Shown in pieces: positions 1 through 5,847 of a stretch of 10,004 bases of DNA; the first letter of the stretch is position 1; every line of letters begins with the position of its first letter. The translations under genes were made by a program, and so were the position numbers. The DNA is taken from assembly GCA_913042885.1 (NCBI GenBank), contig CAJWLW010000171.1, positions 1-10,004 of the forward strand, written 5' to 3'. Below the pieces are notes generated by a model. It saw nothing but the letters and a program-made list of their open reading frames with translations, was not told the origin of the DNA and did not search any database. Origin of the DNA: an uncultured Lentisphaeria bacterium (GTDB lineage Bacteria; Verrucomicrobiota; Lentisphaeria; JABSQK01; CAJWLW01).

Positions 1-219
1 AATAATTCCAACCTCGGGTTGGTCGACTGAAGGTTGTGCCAGCTAACTCAGATCATGTATTCGCGACCCGCTGCGTGTCAGCTGCATTCGATGGGGTAGC
101 CGCGCACAAGAATCTCATTCGGGTGGTCTCGGGAAATTACGGTCCTTTAGACATCGGACACATGCAGCAAGGATCGGGTGATGGCGAAGATATGTGAAAT
201 GCCGGGCGCTGTGAACCAG

Positions 220-960
220 TCAGGGCACCTGGCCCGGGTGATTGAGGAACCAGGAACGTTTGTGACCTGTGACGCTCCCGTCCTTGTAGGCAAAGTTGAA
301 TCCGTCGTTGTGCCGCCAGTCAGCGTCGTGGTCGGCGTTCACCCATCGGTCAACACCACCGGTACCGAGAATGGGCATGCCAGGAATCGTGGGCGACGGC
401 CAGCCCCACCCGTTGTCGTCTGCCATCAAGAACTGATCCGATACGTTCTGGATTTTGCGTGAACCGTTGCCCAGGCTGAACGGTGTGTCCGGTCCGCCGT
501 AGTGCAGGCCGTAACTGGCCGCTGGCCCGCCGGCACCGTCGCACCCCGGCTGTGCCGGCGGGTAACATGGGTCGACGTGTGGGGCTACGGCCTTTGGGCA
601 GCGCAGGAAATGCCAGCCGAAAGCTTCGCCGTCCACCTGGACCGGCCCGGTGAGGCTTGCCCAGCCATGGAAACCAACGTAGGGTGCCAAATTCCAGGTC
701 CATGCACCGCGGACTGTGCTGACCGCATGGGTGTGCTGAATGAGGTTGTCGTCATTGTCTCCGGCGTACATGAGCATCCCCACCATGCCCTGTTTCATGT
801 TGTTCAGGCACGTGATGTTCGCGGCTGAATCCTTGGCCTTGCCCAGCGCCGGCAGCAGCATGCTGGCGAGGATGGCGATGATGGCGATGACGACCAGCAA
901 CTCGATGAGGGTGAATGAGCAGCGAGCAGGTTCGGACTCGGGATGAATCCCCACTTTCAC
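220..960 (-). CDS. Prepilin-like protein with type IV pilin N-terminus and H-x9-DG motif
   Basis: Predicted type IV pilin/type II pseudopilin-like protein, inserted in the inner membrane by one N-terminal helix with the rest outside. Seen in the 246-aa reading: a short leader, then FTLIELLVV from residue 16, with the pilin Glu at position 5 of the mature form (E20), and a hydrophobic helix to about residue 39. The C-terminus carries H217, nine residues, then D227-G228, which is the H-x9-DG signature of a prepilin-associated family abundant in Lentisphaerota, Planctomycetota and Verrucomicrobiota. The residue before the expected prepilin-peptidase cleavage is Ser15, not the usual Gly. The start is uncertain: GTG at 960 lies only 3 nt from a perfect GGAGGT, while the in-frame GTG at 954 lies 9 nt from it and is the better-spaced start (244 aa). 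Members are usually annotated as structural or surface proteins of unknown role; no secretion-machinery gene is nearby. Confidence 0.9.
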   Translation of the reverse strand: MKVGIHPESEPARCSFTLIELLVVIAIIAILASMLLPALGKAKDSAANITCLNNMKQGMVGMLMYAGDNDDNLIQHTHAVSTVRGAWTWNLAPYVGFHGWASLTGPVQVDGEAFGWHFLRCPKAVAPHVDPCYPPAQPGCDGAGGPAASYGLHYGGPDTPFSLGNGSRKIQNVSDQFLMADDNGWGWPSPTIPGMPILGTGGVDRWVNADHDADWRHNDGFNFAYKDGSVTGHKRSWFLNHPGQVP

Positions 961-963
961 AGT

Positions 964-969
964 ACCTCC
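964..969 (-). promoter_or_regulatory. Ribosome binding site of the prepilin-like gene
   Basis: GGAGGT on the minus strand. It is 3 nt from the GTG at 960 and 9 nt from the GTG at 954, so spacing favours the second GTG as the true start. Confidence 0.65.
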
Positions 970-1094
970 GGCTCAAGAGTGTAAGGCGTTGAAAGTACGG
1001 CCGAAGCCCTTTGAATGCAATTACAGATCAGGCTTTTCGGCTGCAGATGGGTACAGGTCTTTAGGTGGCCGATAGCGCCATGCCCGGCGCGCAC

Positions 1095-1130
1095 AAAAAA
1101 GCCCGGGAATCGCTCGATTCCCGGGCTTTT
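1095..1130 (-). terminator. Rho-independent terminator after the collagen-like gene
   Basis: A perfect inverted repeat, GCCCGGGAATC (1101-1111) and GATTCCCGGGC (1116-1126), with a 4-nt loop. It is flanked by six A at 1095-1100 and four T at 1127-1130. Read on the minus strand it is an 11-bp GC-rich stem followed by TTTTTT, 32 nt past the stop codon of the gene ending at 1163. On the plus strand the T-run is only four, so any bidirectional activity would be weaker. Confidence 0.92.
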
Positions 1131-1162
1131 CGTAGTAAAAACCTTGCGGTCCCGCTTATGGG

Positions 1163-2314
1163 TTATTCACCCAGCTTGGTCGTGATGGCGGCATCGATTT
1201 GAGCACCGATATCGCAGGTCTCCTCGCAGGTATTGGCGCTGATCATCAGCGAATTGACAATGGTGTTAGCAGTCTCCTGCAGTTCCACCAGACTGGTCGC
1301 CGGGTTCTCGCCGAGAATTGCGCAGGCCAGGTCGACTGCTGAGCTGGCGACATCCGCGCAGGCCACACACGGGGCATCGGCGCCAGCGGCACCATCGGCA
1401 CCATCGGCACCATCGGCACCAGCGGCACCAGCGGCGCCAGCGGCGCCAGCGGCGCCATCGGCACCAGCGGCACCAGAGTCGCCAGCGGCACCAGAGTCGC
1501 CAGCGGCACCATCGGCGCCGGCCTTGCCCTGCGGACCCTGCGGGCCGGGCGTCAGTGAGATATTGTCGATCTGGCTTTGAAGGGCGGCGAGATCTCCAGC
1601 CCAAGCGGGCGGTGCTTTAATGCCACTTCCGATCCGGAAATAGTCCAGATCAATCTCTTGCTTTCCACCACCGTCTTCCGTGACCTTAAAATTGAGAGTG
1701 TTGTTGGCAGTTCCGCCATTCACCCAGTTGCCGGAGAGTGTTGCGGCCGGATCACCCGTTTGGTCGTTGTCGTCGATCCATATCTTGTACACATTCGCGT
1801 TGTCGACCGGCGAATACGAAAGGGTGATGAGGTAGGTGTGCCAGTCTCCCTCGCCGGTGCCGACGGCCCATCCGTTGTCGGGCGTAACCACATTTGACCA
1901 AGCGGCCGTCTCATACATGATCATGTCCTTGTTCTCATTGTTGCGCCAGGCAATCTCTGCAGCTGGTGTGTCAGTACCGTAGACATTGAACTGCATGTTT
2001 GCGCCAGACAACGCGGTTACCCGCAGCCGGAATTCCATGGAAAACGCGGACGGGAGCACGATTTCACCAATCTTGGTGTTCAGGCTCGTCTGCAACCAAG
2101 CCCCACCGAGGTGAACGTGGTCGTCAGAATAGTCAACAGCCGTCCAGACGTGAACACTCCAGGAGTCGTGAATGCTGGCACTGCTGCTGCCGTAATCGTC
2201 ATCCATAAGGTCCCAGTCGAAAGCTTGGGCCTGGTAGGCTGTGGCGGCTATCAGAATCGCTGCCACGGCGGCAATCCATGATCCGTTGAGGGTTTTTGCT
2301 ATGCGGGCTTTCAT
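1163..2314 (-). CDS. Exported LamG-like protein with collagen-like Gly-X-Y repeat
   Basis: Predicted secreted structural or adhesive protein of 383 aa. The ATG at 2314 is chosen because AGAGGAG lies 8 nt upstream and a clean signal peptide follows: a basic start, a hydrophobic core, and AQA cleavage after residue 31. An ATG 14 codons earlier lacks these features. Residues 32 to about 235 look like a LamG/concanavalin-type beta-sandwich (WHTYLITLSYS, YKIWIDDND and the closing EIDLDYFRIGSG). A short heptad-like stretch (DLAALQSQIDNIS) follows and could nucleate a trimer. Residues 257-313 are 19 uninterrupted Gly-X-Y triplets rich in GAA and GAD. The 70-residue tail has five cysteines (316, 319, 331, 363, 367); an odd number leaves room for interchain disulfides. 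There is no PEP-CTERM, LPXTG or other sorting signal. It has its own promoter and a terminator. The biological role is unknown; matrix or surface attachment is an inference from collagen-like proteins in other bacteria. Confidence 0.85.
   Translation of the reverse strand: MKARIAKTLNGSWIAAVAAILIAATAYQAQAFDWDLMDDDYGSSSASIHDSWSVHVWTAVDYSDDHVHLGGAWLQTSLNTKIGEIVLPSAFSMEFRLRVTALSGANMQFNVYGTDTPAAEIAWRNNENKDMIMYETAAWSNVVTPDNGWAVGTGEGDWHTYLITLSYSPVDNANVYKIWIDDNDQTGDPAATLSGNWVNGGTANNTLNFKVTEDGGGKQEIDLDYFRIGSGIKAPPAWAGDLAALQSQIDNISLTPGPQGPQGKAGADGAAGDSGAAGDSGAAGADGAAGAAGAAGAAGADGADGADGAAGADAPCVACADVASSAVDLACAILGENPATSLVELQETANTIVNSLMISANTCEETCDIGAQIDAAITTKLGE
1376..1546 (-). repeat. Collagen-encoding 9-bp periodic repeat
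   Basis: This tract encodes 19 Gly-X-Y triplets. Within it the plus strand shows three head-to-tail copies of the 9-mer accatcggc (1391-1417) and a perfect tandem pair of 18 bp (1471-1488 and 1489-1506). All units are multiples of 9, so slippage would add or remove whole triplets without shifting the frame. This predicts length variation between strains. Confidence 0.9.
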
Positions 2315-2322
2315 TTTAAACA

Positions 2323-2329
2323 CTCCTCT
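2323..2329 (-). promoter_or_regulatory. Ribosome binding site deciding the start of the collagen-like gene
   Basis: AGAGGAG on the minus strand, 8 nt from the ATG at 2314. It selects that start over the upstream in-frame ATG at 2356. Confidence 0.8.
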
Positions 2330-2371
2330 GCGCTTTGTGGTTCGGTTTAGTTGCAACTATCTATTTTTTGA

Positions 2372-2431
2372 ATGGTTAATGGCTTTCGCAAGCCTTGCTC
2401 CGCTTGGCGGGAAGACTGCGAAATGCACCAT
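2372..2431 (-). promoter_or_regulatory. Structured 5' leader of the collagen-like gene, possible three-way junction
   Basis: Read on the minus strand, AUGGU (2431-2427) can pair with ACCAU (2376-2372) and enclose two hairpins. One is CCGC-CAA-GCGG (2410-2400). The other is GGCUU-GCGA-AAGCC (2394-2381), a 5-bp stem capped by a GNRA tetraloop. The element starts within a few nt of the transcription start predicted from the promoter at 2442-2470 and ends about 42 nt before the ribosome binding site. I do not recognise it as a known riboswitch class. The pairing is seen by eye; regulation by it is inference. Confidence 0.4.
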
Positions 2432-2441
2432 ACGCGACAAT

Positions 2442-2470
2442 ATTCTACTAAAATGTGACGTGAATTGCAA
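2442..2470 (-). promoter_or_regulatory. Sigma70-like promoter of the collagen-like gene
   Basis: On the minus strand, TTGCAA (2470-2465) is followed after exactly 17 nt by TAGAAT (2447-2442): a 4/6 -35 match and a 5/6 -10 match. The predicted start near 2435 gives a leader of about 120 nt. The promoter begins 17 bp beyond the stop codon of the sulfatase gene. No terminator separates them, so read-through from the sulfatase operon is also possible. Confidence 0.6.
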
Positions 2471-2487
2471 GAACAAAATGAACCCGG

Positions 2488-3870
2488 TCACCCGTGCTCC
2501 GGCACCTGCAGCCAGGGCGTCGACTGATCCCATGCCAACAGGGCTTTTCGCAGCGCCTGCTCGAGCTCGGGCTGTGCTTCGGTACCGGCCAGGTTGTGCA
2601 GTTCGAGCGGATCTTCGGTCAGGTCGTAGAACCAGATGTCATTGTCGGTCGGGCGTCGCGATTCCAGGTCAAAGGACATTCCGTAACAATGCGTCGGGGT
2701 GCGGATGCCGATCATTGGCCCGGTCTCGATGAAGGCTGCCCGGCCACCGGGGATGTCGTCACCACCGTGCACGATGGGCGCCAGACTTTGGCCCTGGACG
2801 CTGTCCGGGGTTGGCAGCCCGGCAAGATCCACTACGGTCGGCATCACGTCGATGATGCTGGCAACATGGGTGGTGTCATGTACCGGCGCGCAATCGCGAG
2901 GGTCGTGAACGATCAATGGGATGCGAATCGACTCCTCGATCAGCGAGTCCTTGTTGAAGAGCCCATGGCTGCCGAGGTTGTCGCCGTGATCGGACAGGAA
3001 CACGACGATCGTGTTGTCGTCGAGCCCGAGCTCGGCGAGGGTGTTGATCAGGGCACCGAACTGGTCGTCGGTGCAGGTGATTGCCGCGTAGTAGAGCCGG
3101 GTGAGATCAGCCAGGTCGAAATCGTCCGGCACCAGGTCATCGGGGTCCTGGGCTTCCTGTCGTTGATAGCGCCAATAGTAGTCGGCGCTGGTGTAGGTGT
3201 TGAACCAGAACCGGTCGTTGTCGGGATCACGGGCACTGGGTACGTTGGCCCGAAATTCCACCTCGTCCCGACTGTACATGTCGTGGTATCGCGGCGGCAT
3301 TTGCCCGGGGCCGATGGGCGGGTGCGGCAAGGAGATGTTGTAGTACATGAAAAAGGGCTGATCCCGATCCCCGGCGAGAAACTCACGGGCCTGCCGCAGC
3401 TCCCAATCACCGATGAACTCATCGACGACGAACGGCTCGGCGGTCTCGTCGCGGTAAGTCTGCCCATAATTGCGGTGCTCGAAGTTGGGGTAGACCACAC
3501 TGTCGAACCCGACCAACTGAGGCTGTGGGTCGACGTGCCACTTGCCGACCAGTGCGGTGCGGTAGCCGGCGTCCCTGAAAACTTCGGGCAGCGTCGTGTC
3601 GACGAGCATTTCGCGCTTTGGATTCGGCGGGTCCCGGTCCTTTACATTGGTCAGTATGCCGTTGCACGACCGCACCTGCTGGCCGGTCAGCAGCGATGAG
3701 CGCGCCGGTGAACAGATCGGGTTGCTGGTGACGGCAACCTCGAACCGCGCCGATTTGGCGGCGAATCGATCGATATTAGGTGTCCGAACGACCGTATGAC
3801 CATAGCAGCCGACCTCAAACGGCCGCATCTGGTCGCAGACGCAGACAATCACATTTGGTTTGTCAGACAT
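2488..3870 (-). CDS. Formylglycine-dependent sulfatase (S1 type), no signal peptide
   Basis: Predicted sulfatase of 460 aa that hydrolyses sulfate esters; the substrate is unknown. The active-site signature C-S-P-A-R occupies residues 53-57, where C53 would be converted to formylglycine by a maturase encoded elsewhere. Other family residues are in order: D13 in the N-terminal VCDQMR, K110 and H112 in GKWHVDP, H183 in LPHPP, D294-H295 in FLSDHGDNLG and K307 (in FNKDS). The C-terminal domain ends with the typical WFYDLTEDPLELHNLAG segment. Length is normal for the compact members of the family. The protein starts directly with MSDKPNVIV and has no signal peptide, whereas many PVC sulfatases are exported, so it probably acts on an imported oligosaccharide. 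The ATG is 18 nt after the stop of the upstream glycosidase-like gene, with only a weak GGCGG ribosome site, consistent with co-transcription. Confidence 0.93.
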   Translation of the reverse strand: MSDKPNVIVCVCDQMRPFEVGCYGHTVVRTPNIDRFAAKSARFEVAVTSNPICSPARSSLLTGQQVRSCNGILTNVKDRDPPNPKREMLVDTTLPEVFRDAGYRTALVGKWHVDPQPQLVGFDSVVYPNFEHRNYGQTYRDETAEPFVVDEFIGDWELRQAREFLAGDRDQPFFMYYNISLPHPPIGPGQMPPRYHDMYSRDEVEFRANVPSARDPDNDRFWFNTYTSADYYWRYQRQEAQDPDDLVPDDFDLADLTRLYYAAITCTDDQFGALINTLAELGLDDNTIVVFLSDHGDNLGSHGLFNKDSLIEESIRIPLIVHDPRDCAPVHDTTHVASIIDVMPTVVDLAGLPTPDSVQGQSLAPIVHGGDDIPGGRAAFIETGPMIGIRTPTHCYGMSFDLESRRPTDNDIWFYDLTEDPLELHNLAGTEAQPELEQALRKALLAWDQSTPWLQVPEHG

Positions 3871-3888
3871 GTTTAAACCGCCAGAAGG

Positions 3889-5505
3889 CTACGATTTCCG
3901 CACGAAAACCTCGAACTCCTGCGCCATGAGCCGGCGCTGAGTCATGCCGACCCGATTGGTCAGGCGCATAGTGATGACATTGTCGCCGAACTTTGCGGGC
4001 GGTGAGCCCAGCGGGATACGATACAGGAAGTGTGCTGCCAACGGTCGTCCCTCCTGCGGCGACTGGCCGACGTACCATTGGCGCTCAAGCGCATCGTCCG
4101 GCACAACGTCGCCGTTGATCGCGATCTCCAGCTGGTCGGCCGCGATCATGTAGGTGATCTTGAACTCGAGTGTCGCGGACAGTGAATCATCCGTGAGGTC
4201 CTCCGCTATGCGAAAGGTAAATGTTCCCCGGGGATCGTCGGTGCTGCGATCAAGGACGATTATGTTGTGCCGGTAGGCGCCCGTCGGACAATGACTGTCC
4301 CGGTGTCCCGTCCAGCATGGATGGAAAAGGTAGTGTCGGTCACTGGCGGCGATTTCATCGGCGCTCTTCAGCGCCGTGAGCAGTTTGAATGCGTTCGGCC
4401 ACATCTCTACCGGGCCGGGGTAGCTCGGCGACCGCACTTTGCCCCAGTGATACATGAAATTATACGGTGACACGCCATGGGCGCCGTAGGCGTAGAAGTT
4501 CTGCGCGGCCGCGGCGTACTCGGGCAGTCCCATGAGCGTTTGATCACTCTGCCAGGCGATTGACGGGTGGATGCCCGGATAAATCTTGCATGCCGTACCT
4601 TCGGTCAAGTTCACGAAGTCGTCGATCGGGGTGTTGGGATCGGTGAAATAAAAATCTGTCGGGCAGATGTAATCGACCAGTCCGTCCTTTATCCAAGTCG
4701 CTATGTCGTATCCGAGGTTGGCGCATTCGTCCAGCGACTGCGCGATCCGCACACCGAGCGGCAGCCGGTCCCGGCCGCGCTCCGCGGCGGCATCGTCCAG
4801 CATCTTGCGCACTTTGCCGATGAAGTCGGTGAGCAGCGGCGCGTTCTCGGCTGCTTCACTCGACTTGAACATGTGGCACCAGCGCATCCAGTCCAGCTCG
4901 ATGCCGTCGAGGTCGTAGCGTTCGATCGCCTCGGCGACGAATTCGAGCACGGCGTTTCGGACGCCTTCGTACTTGTAGTCGACGCCACCGGGATGTTCCT
5001 CGAGCAGCCACTCCGGATGGTCCGTTTTCCACTGCTCGATGCGTGGATAGTAGGTCGTTTCCTGCCCGCTCCCGGCATGGCGGTCGTTCATGCGGAAAGC
5101 AACGACGAACTGCATGTCGTTGTGGTGACATCGCGCCAGCACGATCTCCACGAGGTCGAGTCCCGCGTCACGGAGTTTTTTGAAGCCGGTCAACCAGAAC
5201 TTGCCATATTTCTGGCACCACTGATGATGCTCTTCACTGCTTGCCGGAATATGCCGGCCGCCGTCTGCCGGTTCGTGAAGCCTGGGATACGGCATCATGC
5301 TGAAAAAACCGCTGAACACGCCATGTGCCAGGACGTCGACCCCGGCTTTGGCATGCTCGTCGACGATTTCCTCGAGCATGCCCTTGATCGCCTCGGCATC
5401 GACATCGTCGCGCTCAGATGCCGCCTGCATTGGGCAGAAGCTGTACATCGCCCCTTCATCCCAGTTGATGACGATCTTGTATTGGTCATTCGGTCCCGAC
5501 GGCAT
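3889..5505 (-). CDS. Putative (beta/alpha)8-barrel glycoside-hydrolase-like protein
   Basis: Predicted TIM-barrel carbohydrate-active enzyme of 538 aa. The ATG at 5505 is chosen because AAGGGG lies 9 nt upstream; it also lies 2 nt past the stop of the preceding remnant. Barrel-like strands recur through residues 1-370: KIVINWDEG near 10-18, GVDVLAHGVFSGFF near 55-68, DLVEIVLARCHHNDM near 117-131. YDLDGIELDWMRW at 197-209 resembles the strand-4 region of GHL10/DUF-type glycosidases, with D200, E203 and D205 as candidate acidic residues. VDYICPTDFYF (277-287) and GVSPYNFMYHWG (344-355) look like later strands. Residues from about 400 to the end form a separate beta-rich domain. No signal peptide is seen. 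The neighbouring sulfatase suggests joint action on a sulfated glycan, but neither bond nor sugar can be assigned. I do not recognise a numbered GH family with certainty. Confidence 0.72.
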   Translation of the reverse strand: MPSGPNDQYKIVINWDEGAMYSFCPMQAASERDDVDAEAIKGMLEEIVDEHAKAGVDVLAHGVFSGFFSMMPYPRLHEPADGGRHIPASSEEHHQWCQKYGKFWLTGFKKLRDAGLDLVEIVLARCHHNDMQFVVAFRMNDRHAGSGQETTYYPRIEQWKTDHPEWLLEEHPGGVDYKYEGVRNAVLEFVAEAIERYDLDGIELDWMRWCHMFKSSEAAENAPLLTDFIGKVRKMLDDAAAERGRDRLPLGVRIAQSLDECANLGYDIATWIKDGLVDYICPTDFYFTDPNTPIDDFVNLTEGTACKIYPGIHPSIAWQSDQTLMGLPEYAAAAQNFYAYGAHGVSPYNFMYHWGKVRSPSYPGPVEMWPNAFKLLTALKSADEIAASDRHYLFHPCWTGHRDSHCPTGAYRHNIIVLDRSTDDPRGTFTFRIAEDLTDDSLSATLEFKITYMIAADQLEIAINGDVVPDDALERQWYVGQSPQEGRPLAAHFLYRIPLGSPPAKFGDNVITMRLTNRVGMTQRRLMAQEFEVFVRKS

Positions 5506-5507
5506 GG

Positions 5508-5717
5508 TCAGTGTCCCCTTATGTTGTGAATCCGCGCCTGTTCCCAGGTATCCGGGTTGAGCAGGTTCTCCGGTCGCTTGCCGGCAAAACAATCGGCAAT
5601 CAGCTGCACCGCCAGGTCGACCGCGGACATTGTCCGCAGACGTTCGACCGGCTCGGCGGTGACATCACGATCAAAATGGCTGGCCAAGAGGACGCGGGGT
5701 TTGAAAGGGGCTGGCAC
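5508..5717 (-). pseudogene. C-terminal remnant of a D-2-hydroxyacid dehydrogenase
   Basis: A 69-codon reading frame opening with GTG resembles only the last part of NAD-dependent D-isomer 2-hydroxyacid dehydrogenases. RVLLASHFDRDVT corresponds to the strand ending in the catalytic His of the usual xxLTPHxxxxT segment, and FAGKRPENLLNPDTWE matches the family's closing xxGxxPxNLxNPExW. The NAD-binding and remaining catalytic parts are absent. Upstream in the same frame are only 16 more codons (Thr/Asn/Gln-rich, not dehydrogenase-like) before a TGA at 5763-5765. There is no ribosome binding site of note. The stop lies 2 nt before the ATG of the glycosidase-like gene, suggesting the ancestral intact gene was translationally coupled to it. 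The remnant abuts the palindromic element at 5751-5843, a plausible scar of the event that removed the rest. It could instead be expressed as a small peptide, which I think is less likely. Confidence 0.6.
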
Positions 5718-5750
5718 GTTTTGGCAGTTGGTTGTTTTATTCTGGGTTTT

Positions 5751-5843
5751 GGGTGTGGCGGGTCAGGGACAGTAATGCAAAGGACAGAAAAAACGCGACA
5801 TTTGATTCGCTGTGTCCCTTCTGTCCTTTTTCCCGTGACACCC
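5751..5843. repeat. Hyphenated palindromic intergenic element (REP-like)
   Basis: Nested inverted repeats fill the gap after the aminotransferase gene. aaaggacagaa (5779-5789) pairs with ttctgtccttt (5819-5829). Inside, gcga (5795-5798) pairs with tcgc (5807-5810). agggaca (5765-5771) pairs with tgtccct (5813-5819) as an alternative stem. An outer gggtgt (5751-5756) pairs with acaccc (5838-5843). The repeated GGGACAG/GGACAG motif resembles intergenic palindromes mobilised by REP-associated tyrosine transposases; that link is inference. The structure could also weakly terminate the aminotransferase transcript. Confidence 0.5.
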
Positions 5844-5847
5844 GCAT

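Noticed and set aside
8..22. Inverted repeat ccaacc-tcg-ggttgg as a terminator
   Set aside because: Six-bp stem without a T-run on either strand.
1376..1546. Possible CRISPR or minisatellite array
   Set aside because: The periodicity is 9 bp and follows the Gly-X-Y codons; there are no spacers.
2405..2419. Plus-strand sigma54-like TGG-N10-GC pattern
   Set aside because: Poor match to the full -24/-12 consensus and no plus-strand gene to drive.
2494..3699. Plus-strand open frame of 401 codons opposite the sulfatase
   Set aside because: Mirror of the sulfatase coding frame; no domain or credible start signal.
4567..5529. Plus-strand open frame of 320 codons opposite the glycosidase-like gene
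   Set aside because: Antisense shadow; composition mirrors the minus-strand codons.
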